Assembly (NCBI GenBank): GCA_910579015.1
Contig: CAJTRO010000008.1
Coordinates: forward strand, 38,994-89,159
DNA length: 50,166 nt
Direction: 5' to 3'
From: an uncultured Dorea sp.
GTDB taxonomy: Bacteria; Bacillota_A; Clostridia; Lachnospirales; Lachnospiraceae
Numbering within the stretch: position 1 is the stretch's first letter; each line of letters starts with the position of its first letter. Shown one piece after another: positions 32,538 through 40,268 of this stretch. The notes beneath the pieces were generated by a model, which worked only from the letters and a program-made list of their open reading frames with translations, searched no databases and was not told the origin of the DNA. A program made the translations under genes and the position numbers.

Positions 32538-32577
32538 AAAATAGAGGGCGCAAAAGACAGCTGTGCCCTCTATTTTT
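32538..32577 (+). terminator. terminator after the binding-protein gene
   Basis: Perfect 12-bp stem, AAAATAGAGGGC (32538-32549) with GCCCTCTATTTT (32565-32576), ending in a T-run. Confidence 0.9.
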
Positions 32578-32616
32578 CTTAGACAGGCGTACATCCTGGG
32601 ATTAGGAGGCTGACAG

Positions 32617-34074
32617 ATGATTACAAAATTAAAAGGCGCATATGTGATCGGATTTGACGGAGAGGATCACGAAATTATCACAGACGGAGAGGTGGTCTAT
32701 GAGGACGACAGGATCATCTATGTGGGAAAATGCTATGATGGAAAGGCGGATCGGGTAGAGGACGCCGGAAATGCGGTGATCATGCCCGGGTTCATAGACT
32801 TGAATGCACTGGGGGATATTGACCATGATATCATCCATACAGAGGCATATAAGGAGATCCGAGGAAGCTTAAGCCCGTCGGAGGAGTATTTTGAAAAGGG
32901 AACTCACGAACTGATGTCGCCAGAGGAGGAGGCTTTCAAGTCGCTTTTTGCGTATACGCAGCTGATCATGAACGGAGTGACAACGGCGATGCCGATCACC
33001 TCTACTTATTATAAGAGATGGGCGGATACTTACGATGAGGAAGAAGCAGGGGTACATCATGCCGGAAGGCTGGGACTGCGCCTGTATACGTCCCCGAGCT
33101 ATCAGTGCGGGCTGAATGTTGTACGGCCGGACGGGACAATGACGGTCCGTTACCTGGAAGGAGAGGGGGAAGCGGGGCTTTCGCGCGCCGTGGAATTTAT
33201 CAGGAAATATGACGGCGCTTACGACGGACTTATCCGGGGCGCGCTTCTTCCTGAGAGGATCGAGACGCAGACAGAGGAGAACCTGAAAAATACGAAGAAG
33301 TATGCAGATGAGCTTGGATGTCCGGTGAAGCTTCATGCGGCCCAGGGATTGTTTGAATACCGCTTTATTAAGGAAAGGACAGGCATGAGTCCGCTGGAAT
33401 ATCTGGACAGCATCCATTTCCTCGGCGAACAGGTCGGGATCCCTCACTGTTATATCGCGAAAGGGACAAAGTGGGCGCCGGATGAGGGGGATGACCTGGA
33501 GATTCTTGAAAGAACCGGCACGACGGCAATCTACTGTCCGCTTATTATCGGAAGGAGCGGAGGCCATCTTGATTCTTATACGAGGTACAGGAACCGCAAT
33601 ATCAACGTGGCGGTCGGAACAGACACATTCCCGCCGGATTTCTTCCAGAATATCAGGACGGCTTCCATGTTTTCCCAGATGGTGTCCGGGGATGCGAAAG
33701 GTTCCGCATTCGCGGATATCTACCGTTCCGTTACGCTGGGAGGCTCTAAGTACCTGAACAGAGACGACCTGGGAAGGCTCGCCGCGGGCGCGAAGGCGGA
33801 TATGATCGTCGTTGACCTTGACGCCTTCCACATGGGAGCGGTGGACGATCCGGTGCGTACAATCTTTATGTGCGGTTCTGGTGCGGATGTGAAGATGTCG
33901 GTGATCAACGGAAGGACGGTTATGAAAGACCGGAAGATAGAGGGCATCGACTTTGAGAAGCTGAAGGCAGAAGGACAAAAGTATTATGATAAGATGAAGC
34001 TTGGTTATATGGAGAGGGATTATAAGCATCTTAGGAAAGAGGAGATCTTTCGTCCTTCTTTCCGGATGAGATAG
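32617..34074 (+). CDS. amidohydrolase-superfamily protein lacking the first HxH motif
   Basis: The 485-residue protein has the bipartite amidohydrolase layout: a small beta-sandwich (DGEVVYEDDRIIYVG and C-terminal DMIVVDLDAFHMG) around a barrel. Barrel motifs are MNGVTTAMPITSTYY, KLHAAQGLFEY (His), GIPHCYIAKG (His) and VAVGTDTFPPDF (Asp). The usual first motif, PGFIDxHxH, is here PGFIDLNALGDIDHD, with Asn-Ala-Leu in place of His-x-His. Two histidines and the Asp remain, so it may hold one metal or none. Closest in style to the chlorohydrolase/deaminase branch. Substrate unknown. ATG at 32617 follows TTAGGAGGCTGACAG. It is 9 bp ahead of a second amidohydrolase, so they form a unit. Confidence 0.8.
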   Translation: MITKLKGAYVIGFDGEDHEIITDGEVVYEDDRIIYVGKCYDGKADRVEDAGNAVIMPGFIDLNALGDIDHDIIHTEAYKEIRGSLSPSEEYFEKGTHELMSPEEEAFKSLFAYTQLIMNGVTTAMPITSTYYKRWADTYDEEEAGVHHAGRLGLRLYTSPSYQCGLNVVRPDGTMTVRYLEGEGEAGLSRAVEFIRKYDGAYDGLIRGALLPERIETQTEENLKNTKKYADELGCPVKLHAAQGLFEYRFIKERTGMSPLEYLDSIHFLGEQVGIPHCYIAKGTKWAPDEGDDLEILERTGTTAIYCPLIIGRSGGHLDSYTRYRNRNINVAVGTDTFPPDFFQNIRTASMFSQMVSGDAKGSAFADIYRSVTLGGSKYLNRDDLGRLAAGAKADMIVVDLDAFHMGAVDDPVRTIFMCGSGADVKMSVINGRTVMKDRKIEGIDFEKLKAEGQKYYDKMKLGYMERDYKHLRKEEIFRPSFRMR

Positions 34075-34083
34075 GAGAAGACT

Positions 34084-35583
34084 ATGTGGGATATTATGCT
34101 GGTAAATGCCGTCGTGATCACGATGGATGAAGAGCGCCGTATCATTCCTGACGGCGCGGTAGGGGTGGAAAAGAACAGGATCGTATTCGTAGGAACGAGT
34201 GAGGAAGCGAGGAAATATAAGGCAGGAGAGGTGATCGACTGTAAGAACCATGCTGTGATGCCGGGCTTTGTGGATGCACACGGGCACGGGGGCCATTCGG
34301 TGTTTAAGTCGATCGTGGAGGATACAAGCTATTGGATGCCTGTGATGACACATGCGTACAAGAACTATATTACAGATGAGTTCTGGTATCGCGAGGGACG
34401 GCTCTCGGCGCTTGAGCGTCTTCACGCGGGAGTGACCACGGGCGTATGTGTGTTAGGCTCCCAGCCCCGTTGTGATTCGCCCGTTCCCGCCATGAACAAT
34501 GCCAGGGCGTATGCAGAGGTGGGAGTAAAGGATATCGTCTGTACGGGGCCGTGCCATGTGCCGTGGCCTCACCGTTTCAGCCGTTATGAGGACGGTAAGA
34601 GAGTAAAGAAAGAGGTCAGCTATGAGGAGGTCTTAGAGAGCCTTGAGACCGTGATCTCTGAACTGGATCATGCCAACGAAGACCGGACCAGGGCCTATGC
34701 GGCGCCCTTTGGCGTCATCACGAGCGTGGATCCGTCTGCACCGACGCCGGCGGATCGCTGTGTAAGGCTTACAGAGCAGGACATCAGGCAGGCTAAGGAT
34801 ATAAGGCGGATTGCCGAGAAGTATAATACGAGGATCCATACGGATGCATTTGGCGGGATGATCCGCCTTGCATACCAGGATAAGGAACATGCCCTTCTGG
34901 GGCCGGATGTGCATCTTCAGCACTGCACGGGGCTTTCCTTTGACGAGACCTTGATCCTTGCAGATACGGATACCCATGTAAGCGTCGCGCCTGGAATGAG
35001 ACAGATGACATACCGGACGCCGGTGATCGAGCTTCTGGAGCTTGGAGCTGTTGTGGCCATCACAACAGACGGATCCATGCTGTCCTCCGGATTCAATATG
35101 TTCGATGCCATGAAGCGGGCGAAGATGATCTTTCGAAGAGCCATGAATGACGATTATTATCTGCCATCGGAGAAGGTACTGGAAATGACCACCATTGACG
35201 CGGCAAAATGTATCGGAATGGAGAAGGAGATTGGTTCTCTGGAAATCGGAAAGCGGGCGGATCTGATCGCGGTGGATCTGATGAATCCAAGGCTGATGCC
35301 GAGGATCCATATCGTGGATACGCTGGTCGGCAACGGACATCCGTCGGACATTGATCTGGTGATGGTTGACGGGCGGATCGTGTTAAGAGACAAAAAGGCT
35401 GTGTGTGTGGATGAGGAAGAGGTGCTTCTTGCGGCGGAAACAGAAGCCCTTGAGACCGCAGAGCGGGCTAAGCATCTGCATCCGTTTATAGAGAAGAAGC
35501 CTCAGTGGGGGAAGACGAAGATATACTTTGATGAAGTGCGGTTTGATATGGAAGAAAACCGAAGAGACGGCGGACATTATTAA
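34084..35583 (+). CDS. amidohydrolase (chlorohydrolase/deaminase type)
   Basis: The 499-residue protein has intact metal motifs: MPGFVDAHGHGGHS (H-x-H), RIHTDAFGGMIRLA (His), VHLQHCTGLSFDET (His) and VAITTDGSMLSSGFN (Asp). The beta-sandwich halves are DGAVGVEKNRIVFVG and ADLIAVDLMNPRLMPRI. It belongs to the large deaminase/chlorohydrolase branch acting on cyclic amides, amidines or halogenated rings; the substrate cannot be read from sequence. ATG at 34084 follows TAGGAGAAGACT, 9 bp after the first amidohydrolase. The two may work on the same pathway or form a complex. Confidence 0.87.
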   Translation: MWDIMLVNAVVITMDEERRIIPDGAVGVEKNRIVFVGTSEEARKYKAGEVIDCKNHAVMPGFVDAHGHGGHSVFKSIVEDTSYWMPVMTHAYKNYITDEFWYREGRLSALERLHAGVTTGVCVLGSQPRCDSPVPAMNNARAYAEVGVKDIVCTGPCHVPWPHRFSRYEDGKRVKKEVSYEEVLESLETVISELDHANEDRTRAYAAPFGVITSVDPSAPTPADRCVRLTEQDIRQAKDIRRIAEKYNTRIHTDAFGGMIRLAYQDKEHALLGPDVHLQHCTGLSFDETLILADTDTHVSVAPGMRQMTYRTPVIELLELGAVVAITTDGSMLSSGFNMFDAMKRAKMIFRRAMNDDYYLPSEKVLEMTTIDAAKCIGMEKEIGSLEIGKRADLIAVDLMNPRLMPRIHIVDTLVGNGHPSDIDLVMVDGRIVLRDKKAVCVDEEEVLLAAETEALETAERAKHLHPFIEKKPQWGKTKIYFDEVRFDMEENRRDGGHY

Positions 35584-35619
35584 TTGAAGATCGTGTAAGA
35601 TTCTCAGTGAGGAATAAGT

Positions 35620-35660
35620 AAAAGAGGCCCGGAAACGGTATCAACCGACGGCCTCTTTTT
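35620..35660. terminator. terminator after the amidohydrolase pair
   Basis: AAAAGAGGCC (35620-35629) pairs perfectly with GGCCTCTTTT (35650-35659), and a small inner CGG/CCG pair lies in the loop. A-run on one side and T-run on the other make it usable for the converging leftward gene too. Confidence 0.85.
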
Positions 35661-35674
35661 ATATGCTGATGATT

Positions 35675-35929
35675 CTATTCGGCAGGCGTGTTCAACTCTG
35701 AAAGCTCTGACTGGAGATCCGTCAGTGCGGTATAATCAATATGTGCTTCCTGCTTGGGCTTTCTTGCCTCATATGTTCCATATGCGGAATATCCGATCCA
35801 TCCAACCATTGCAAGTCCCACGATACCTACCGCAAACTTGCGGAGTGCATTCTGCACCTTCTCTTTCTTCACATTCTTCTTGCGGTTCGCCTTTTCCTGC
35901 TTATATCTGTCAACTTTTTCCTGGCTCAT
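35675..35929 (-). CDS. small single-pass membrane protein, function unknown
   Basis: ATG at 35929 follows GAAGGAGTCAGGTAAT, giving 84 residues: a basic N-terminal helix (MSQEKVDRYKQEKANRKKN), one membrane helix (about 31-50, AVGIVGLAMVGWIGYSAYG) and a short outer tail ending SELSELNTPAE. Orientation by the positive-inside rule is N-in. An in-frame upstream ATG at 35974 would add 15 residues but lacks a site. I do not recognise a family. It is followed by the shared terminator. Confidence 0.65.
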   Translation of the reverse strand: MSQEKVDRYKQEKANRKKNVKKEKVQNALRKFAVGIVGLAMVGWIGYSAYGTYEARKPKQEAHIDYTALTDLQSELSELNTPAE

Positions 35930-36015
35930 ATTACCTGACTCCTTCTCTGCAATAAAATTCCGAATTTCAGGCACACGCTAAGTGCACTGAGGATATTCTA
36001 CCACAATCCGTCAGA

Positions 36016-36855
36016 TTATACAACCACAATTACACCGCCGTCTGCGGCGTACATGCTGCTGATACCCGCCGTATCAAGGATGATCGAATCCTTGAACTCT
36101 GCGGCCTTCATCAGGGTATCCCTGATATATTCTGCCCGCTCCCGGCAGTTGCAGTGTGAGATTGCAAGAACCTTGTCTTTGGAATCCTTAAGATCCTTTA
36201 TCACCTCTTCCGACAGCTTAGCCAGCGCCTTCTTGATCCCGCGCGCCTGTCCGAGCTGGCAGATATTGCCGTCCGGCGTGGCGCCCATCACGGGCTTGAT
36301 GTTCAAAGCAGTCGCCACAACCGCCTTGACGCCCTTAAGCCTTCCGTTCTTCCGCAGAGTATCCAGCGTCTCCAGTACGAAATAGGTGTGCTGTCCCCGG
36401 ATGTACGCCTCTACGGTCTCTATGATCTGTGAAAACTCCATGCCCTTCTCTTCACATTCCGCTATCTTCAGCGCGATCAGCGTCTCGCCGACCGAGGCTG
36501 AACATGAATTGAATACATGGATATCCTTGCTTCCATATTCTTCATGGTACAGGTTCTTGCCAAGTACCGCACTGTTATAGGAACCGCTCAGCTCAGCGGA
36601 CAGGGTGACTGCATATACATGATCGGCATCACACCGGTAACCCTCCATATACCGCTCCGGCGACGGACAGGAGGACTTTGGTGAATCCGGCGACGCTGCC
36701 ACCAGTTTCAGAAATTCCGCCTGGTCAAATGTCTCATCATCTATGATATGATGTCCGTTCACATCAATCTTCAGCGAGGCAGTCTCGAAAAATCCGGACG
36801 CCTTCATCTCATCTGTCAGCTCTCCGCAGCTGTCCACGATAATCTTATAACTCAT
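36016..36855 (-). CDS. DegV-family fatty-acid-binding protein
   Basis: The 279-residue protein starts YKIIVDSCGELTDEM and contains SCPSPERYMEGY, VYAVTLSAELSGSYNSAVLG, VFNSCSASVGETLIAL, LETLDTLRKNGRLKG and KPVMGATPDGNI. These are DegV hallmarks; the SxxS/T and SGSYNSA loops bind the carboxylate of a fatty acid. Family members (FakB) present fatty acids to the FakA kinase for phospholipid synthesis. Whether this one is a FakB partner is not known; no fakA is nearby. ATG at 36855 follows GGGAGGAAGGAT. An inverted repeat sits upstream (36914-36938). Confidence 0.93.
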   Translation of the reverse strand: MSYKIIVDSCGELTDEMKASGFFETASLKIDVNGHHIIDDETFDQAEFLKLVAASPDSPKSSCPSPERYMEGYRCDADHVYAVTLSAELSGSYNSAVLGKNLYHEEYGSKDIHVFNSCSASVGETLIALKIAECEEKGMEFSQIIETVEAYIRGQHTYFVLETLDTLRKNGRLKGVKAVVATALNIKPVMGATPDGNICQLGQARGIKKALAKLSEEVIKDLKDSKDKVLAISHCNCRERAEYIRDTLMKAAEFKDSIILDTAGISSMYAADGGVIVVV

Positions 36856-36913
36856 ATCCTTCCTCCCAACACACCGTCATCCGTATAGTGCGGTCATGTT
36901 ATTTGATTCTATA

Positions 36914-36938
36914 CTATGTAGTTTTGAATACTACATAG
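36914..36938. promoter_or_regulatory. perfect inverted repeat upstream of the DegV gene
   Basis: CTATGTAGT (36914-36922) and ACTACATAG (36930-36938) are exact inverse complements around a 7-nt spacer. It lies 59 bp upstream of the start codon, where an operator would be expected. The leftward reading TATAGAAT next to it may be the -10. The binding protein is unknown. Confidence 0.55.
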
Positions 36939-36975
36939 ATAATCATACCATATTTGTGCTGGAAAGAAAAGCCTT

Positions 36976-38196
36976 TTATTCGCTGATTTTGATTCTTCCG
37001 GAGACGCCGAGTGCAATGCCCATCTCCGCCATCATAAACAGACTTGAGGTTCCTCCATAGCTGATAAAGGGCAGTGTGATTCCGGTCGTCGGGATCAGGT
37101 TGATCACGACCGCCACGTTCAGCACGACCTGGAGCGCCACATGGGCGAAGATCCCCGTTACGATCAGAGAGCCGTACATATCCGGCGCATTCTGGGCGAT
37201 GAACATCAGCCTGTACAGGAGCAGGGTGAACAAAACCAGGATTATGATCACTCCAAATACGCCCAGCTCCTCACATATGATCGAAAGGATCATATCGTTC
37301 TGTACCTCCGGTATGATCATCTTCTGCGCACTGTTTCCCAGTCCCTTTCCGAAAAATCCGCCCGATCCGACCGCATACAATCCCTGGAGGACCTGATAGC
37401 CGCCTTCTTCGGCGTGCCCCTCCGGATTCAGCCAGACGATCAGACGGCGCAGACGGAAGTTCTTGCTGGTCTCGAGATTCTGCCCCAGAAACCGCACTCC
37501 GGCAAGCAGTATGACGGCTCCGGCCATTGTGAACAGTACAAACGGCTTCGTCTTAGGGTGTACCACAAAGACCATGATACAGGTTATCCCCATGACGATC
37601 ACCGCCGTACTTAAGTTATCCGTAAGGAACAGTACACAGAGCGCACATGCCCCGCCCCATAAAAGAACATTCCGGATGCCTCTGAGCGTCTTGATCTCTT
37701 TCCCGATATTGCAGATCAAAACAGGGATGAATAAGATCACTGCGATCTTGGCTATCTCCGACGGCTGTAACTGCTGGTCAAAAGGCAGTTTGATCCATCT
37801 TCTTGCTCCCTTTACTTCCTTCCCGAGAGGCGTCTGCACCAGCGCCATCATGAATATGGAGAAGAAGTATAATGGCTTTGCCCATTTAATATAGATATGA
37901 TAATCAATCTTCGAGACTATGTACATTCCTGCAAAGCCCGTGCCATAGAAGAACAGCTGGCGTTTGAAATAGTACATGCTGTCCTTATGGTTGATCAGTG
38001 CGCTGTACGCGCTGGTACTGTACAGCATAACAAGGCCAAAGCAGACCAGAAAGATTAAGACTGTCAGAAGATTGTAATCAAAGAAGCTGACCATATGCCC
38101 CTTCTTTGGCTTCGGGCCGTTCTTTGCCTGGGTTCCTGTATGTATATTGCCCTTCTTCTTCGTTCTGGATTTTTTGAGTTCTTGATTTTTTCCCAT
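36976..38196 (-). CDS. FtsW/RodA/SpoVE-family SEDS protein
   Basis: The 406-residue polytopic protein (about ten membrane helices) is a SEDS peptidoglycan polymerase. Motifs: VMLYSTSAYSALIN, LQPSEIAKIAVILF, GYQVLQGLYAVGSGGFFGKGLG, PEVQNDMILSIICEELG and GITLPFISYGGTS. The start is ATG 38196 (MGKNQELKKSRTKK), which follows GGAGTGTAAATAGA; an upstream ATG at 38277 lies beyond the promoter. The N-terminus is strongly basic. A second family member (47896-49044) sits in the division cluster, so this paralogue may be the elongation (RodA) or spore-cortex form. It is transcribed away from the cotJ genes. Confidence 0.92.
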   Translation of the reverse strand: MGKNQELKKSRTKKKGNIHTGTQAKNGPKPKKGHMVSFFDYNLLTVLIFLVCFGLVMLYSTSAYSALINHKDSMYYFKRQLFFYGTGFAGMYIVSKIDYHIYIKWAKPLYFFSIFMMALVQTPLGKEVKGARRWIKLPFDQQLQPSEIAKIAVILFIPVLICNIGKEIKTLRGIRNVLLWGGACALCVLFLTDNLSTAVIVMGITCIMVFVVHPKTKPFVLFTMAGAVILLAGVRFLGQNLETSKNFRLRRLIVWLNPEGHAEEGGYQVLQGLYAVGSGGFFGKGLGNSAQKMIIPEVQNDMILSIICEELGVFGVIIILVLFTLLLYRLMFIAQNAPDMYGSLIVTGIFAHVALQVVLNVAVVINLIPTTGITLPFISYGGTSSLFMMAEMGIALGVSGRIKISE

Positions 38197-38219
38197 TCTA
38201 TTTACACTCCAATCGTATC

Positions 38220-38248
38220 TATTATACTCAGATACCGCATGAAAAACA
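38220..38248 (-). promoter_or_regulatory. promoter of the SEDS gene
   Basis: Read leftward, TTGTTT, a 17-nt spacer and TATAAT (-10 near 38220-38225) lie about 24 bp ahead of the ATG. The -35 hexamer is moderate. Confidence 0.5.
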
Positions 38249-38290
38249 ACCTTTAATAGAAGGAATGCACGCACCATTTTGCCAAATTCC

Positions 38291-38298
38291 CATACAAT
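38291..38298 (+). promoter_or_regulatory. sigma-E-like -10 element of the cotJ operon
   Basis: CATACAAT matches the -10 consensus of sporulation sigma-E promoters and lies 36 bp before cotJA. The matching -35 is weak (GCACCAT about 13 nt upstream). cotJ of Bacillus is under sigma-E, so the site makes sense. Confidence 0.5.
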
Positions 38299-38333
38299 GT
38301 TATTGCAAACGTTCTATGGAAGGAGTCACACAT

Positions 38334-38705
38334 ATGCCGAATTATCGTTATCATACACCCGACTATATGCATCGAAGCGGCTGCGGCAGGCAGGCTTCGG
38401 CACCCCAGCCGTCCGCGCCGTGCAGTCAGCCGTCCGCGCCGTGCAGTCAGCCGTCCATGCCGTGCGCTCAGCCGGCCGTACCTTGCGCCCAGCCAGCCGC
38501 GCCGTGTGCCCGGCCGGCCGATATGCCTGTATGCTGCGACGGAAAATATGACGAACTAAGCGGTATGCCGCTTGCCATGGCTTACGTACCGTGGCAGGAA
38601 TGGCAGAATATCTACGAAGCAGAAAAAGGCTTTCACTGCGGAACCATTTTCGAGGAATTAAATATGCCGTTTAACGGGATCAGGATGGGAGGCTGCTGTA
38701 AATGA
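38334..38705 (+). CDS. cotJA: spore coat protein CotJA with Cys-rich repeats
   Basis: ATG at 38334 follows GGAAGGAGTCACACAT. The 123-residue protein ends with the CotJA core (MPLAMAYVPWQEWQNIYEAE, then GFHCGTIFEELNMPF and a Cys-Cys-Lys end). The front half carries five tandem heptapeptides of the type Q-P-S-A-P-C-S, each with one Cys, giving a Cys/Pro-rich arm not found in the short Bacillus CotJA. The cysteines may cross-link the coat; inference. It overlaps cotJB by 4 bp (ATGA). Confidence 0.85.
   Translation: MPNYRYHTPDYMHRSGCGRQASAPQPSAPCSQPSAPCSQPSMPCAQPAVPCAQPAAPCARPADMPVCCDGKYDELSGMPLAMAYVPWQEWQNIYEAEKGFHCGTIFEELNMPFNGIRMGGCCK
38406..38510 (+). repeat. five 21-bp repeats in cotJA
   Basis: Units at 38406, 38427, 38448, 38469 and 38490; the first two are identical and the rest diverge stepwise. 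Each encodes Q-P-x-x-P-C-x (QPSAPCS, QPSAPCS, QPSMPCA, QPAVPCA, QPAAPCA). Confidence 0.9.
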
Positions 38706-38971
38706 CAGAGAATAAACCAAACCGTCAGGAATTATTGGAATGGATCAATGTAGTCAGCTTCGCAGTGGATGACGTCAAGCTGTTTTTGGATACGCATCCC
38801 TGCAATCAGGAGGCGCTTGAGTATTTTGAGGAGTTCAAAAAGCAGCGTGTCGAGGCATTGAAGGAATATGCCGCGTATTATGGTCCGCTGACGCTTGACA
38901 CCGCCTGCACTCCGGCAGAATACTGGTGCTGGATCAACGAGCCGTGGCCATGGCAGGAAGGAGGATGCTAG
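38702..38971 (+). CDS. cotJB: spore coat protein CotJB
   Basis: The 89-residue protein has the CotJB layout: NRQELLEWINVVSFAVDDVKL, LFLDTHPCNQEALEYFEEF, YAAYYGPLTLDTA and a W-rich end (EYWCWINEPWPWQEGGC). It interacts with CotJA and CotJC in the inner coat. It overlaps cotJA (ATGA at 38702) and ends 3 bp before cotJC. Confidence 0.93.
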   Translation: MTENKPNRQELLEWINVVSFAVDDVKLFLDTHPCNQEALEYFEEFKKQRVEALKEYAAYYGPLTLDTACTPAEYWCWINEPWPWQEGGC

Positions 38972-38974
38972 GAT

Positions 38975-39586
38975 ATGTGGAATTATGAGAAACGATTACA
39001 GCACCCGGTAAAGATCACGCAGACGAACCCGAAGATCGCGCAGGTGATCATCAGCCAGTTTGGCGGTCCAGACGGAGAGCTGGCCGCTTCTATGCGGTAT
39101 CTGTCGCAGAGGTATACCATGCCTTATAAGGAAGTGACCGGGATACTCACGGATATCGGCACGGAAGAACTGGCCCACATGGAGATGGTCTGCGCCATCG
39201 TCCATCAGCTCACAAGAAACCTGACGCCGGAACAGCTGGTTGAATCAGGCTTTGACAAATACTACGTGGACCATACCCTTGGGCTGTGGCCACAGTCAGC
39301 GGGAGGAGCGCCCTGGACCGCAACATACTTCCAGTCCAAGGGTGATCCGATCACGGATCTTCATGAGGATATGGCCGCCGAGCAGAAAGCCCGTACCACT
39401 TATGACAACATCCTGCGTCTGGTCAAGGATCCGGAAGTCTGTGAACCGATCCGCTTCTTAAGAGAACGTGAGATCGTACATTATCAGCGGTTCGGCGAGT
39501 CCTTAAGGATTGTCCAGGATCATCTGGACAGCAAGAACTTCTATGTCATCAATCCGGAATTCGATCTGAATCCAAAATGCAGATAA
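38975..39586 (+). CDS. cotJC: CotJC, manganese-catalase-family spore coat protein
   Basis: The 203-residue protein is a manganese catalase homologue. Metal-ligand motifs: GGPDGELAASMRYLSQRY (Glu), TDIGTEELAHMEMV (E-x-x-H), DMAAEQKARTTYDNI (Glu) and FLREREIVHYQRFGE (E-x-x-H). All ligands appear present, so it could be active against peroxide in the spore coat. ATG at 38975 follows GGAAGGAGGATGCTAGGAT. Last gene of the cotJABC operon. Confidence 0.94.
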   Translation: MWNYEKRLQHPVKITQTNPKIAQVIISQFGGPDGELAASMRYLSQRYTMPYKEVTGILTDIGTEELAHMEMVCAIVHQLTRNLTPEQLVESGFDKYYVDHTLGLWPQSAGGAPWTATYFQSKGDPITDLHEDMAAEQKARTTYDNILRLVKDPEVCEPIRFLREREIVHYQRFGESLRIVQDHLDSKNFYVINPEFDLNPKCR

Positions 39587-39600
39587 TTTCAGAAATATAT

Positions 39601-39640
39601 CTGCCGGGAAAGAGCATTTTTATTTCCCGGCAGCCCTTTT
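39601..39640 (+). terminator. terminator after cotJC
   Basis: Perfect 11-bp stem, CTGCCGGGAAA (39601-39611) with TTTCCCGGCAG (39623-39633), followed by CCCTTTT. The T-run is short and delayed. Confidence 0.7.
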
Positions 39641-39669
39641 GTGCAAATTCCCTAAAAGTGAAAAAAAGG

Positions 39670-39698
39670 TTGAAATACTCTATGAAGTGGTTTACAAT
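39670..39698 (+). promoter_or_regulatory. mra/division-cluster promoter
   Basis: TTGAAA (39670-39675), 17 nt, TACAAT (39693-39698). An AAGTGG box lies in its spacer and five more in the leader. Confidence 0.65.
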
Positions 39699-39751
39699 GG
39701 TCTCAAGTGGTAGAAAGTGGTGGAAAGTGGAACAAAGTGGTGATAAAGTGG
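39685..39751 (+). promoter_or_regulatory. phased AAAGTGG boxes, probable MraZ operator
   Basis: (A)AAGTGG occurs at 39685, 39705, 39714, 39724, 39734 and 39745, the last five about 10 bp apart, one helical turn. MraZ of E. coli binds TGGGN repeats and Mycoplasma MraZ binds AAAGTG repeats ahead of mraZ. The array lies across the promoter and leader of this mraZ, so autoregulation is very likely. Confidence 0.8.
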
Positions 39752-39779
39752 TGCCGCTTGGAGGAAGGTGTGTTCAGAC

Positions 39780-40220
39780 ATGTTAAGGGGGGAGTATAGC
39801 CATAATATAGATGCGAAGGGCAGACTGATCATTCCGGCAAAGTTTCGTGACGATCTGGGGGAGAATTTCGTCATAACCAAAGGGATGGAGAAGTGCCTGT
39901 ATTTATACCCGAAGGATGAATGGAACATCTTCGAAGAGAAGCTTGACAAACTGCCTACTACGACTGATAAGAACGCCCGCAGGCTTATCCGCCATTTCCG
40001 GGGGAGCGTGACAGACGGCGAACTGGACAAGCAGGGAAGGACATTGATCAATTCCTCCCTGAGAGAATTTGCGCATCTGGAGAAAGAAGTGGTGTTCATC
40101 GGCATGGGAAAGTATGCCGAGATCTGGGATAAGACGAGATGGGCAGAGGAGAATGCGGAAGTTGAAGACAGCATTGAAGATATTGCGGCGGATATGGAAG
40201 CGAACGGATTCAGTATCTAG
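39780..40220 (+). CDS. mraZ: transcriptional regulator MraZ
   Basis: The 146-residue protein starts MLRGEYSHNIDAKGRLIIPAKF, the first of two SpoVT/AbrB-like halves; the second has DGELDKQGRTLINSSLREFA. MraZ forms a ring and binds the repeats in front of its own operon, repressing it. I prefer ATG at 39780, which gives the conserved N-terminus, over GTG at 39768. GGAGGAAGG precedes it. It heads the cluster and is 48 bp from rsmH. Confidence 0.95.
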   Translation: MLRGEYSHNIDAKGRLIIPAKFRDDLGENFVITKGMEKCLYLYPKDEWNIFEEKLDKLPTTTDKNARRLIRHFRGSVTDGELDKQGRTLINSSLREFAHLEKEVVFIGMGKYAEIWDKTRWAEENAEVEDSIEDIAADMEANGFSI

Positions 40221-40268
40221 TGTACTGTTTCAGAGATATTTAAGACAGAACACAATGAGGGAGTAGAT

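Noticed and set aside
32527..32541. 15-bp match (GGTAAGATACAAAAA) between 32527-32541 and 49069-49083
   Set aside because: One shared 15-mer is about what chance allows in 50 kb; the flanks do not align, so no dispersed repeat is claimed.
32869..34425. Long leftward open frame of about 518 codons
   Set aside because: It runs antisense to the two amidohydrolase genes, has no ribosome binding site, and its translation is rich in His/Arg with no domain motif; it is a by-product of biased codon use.
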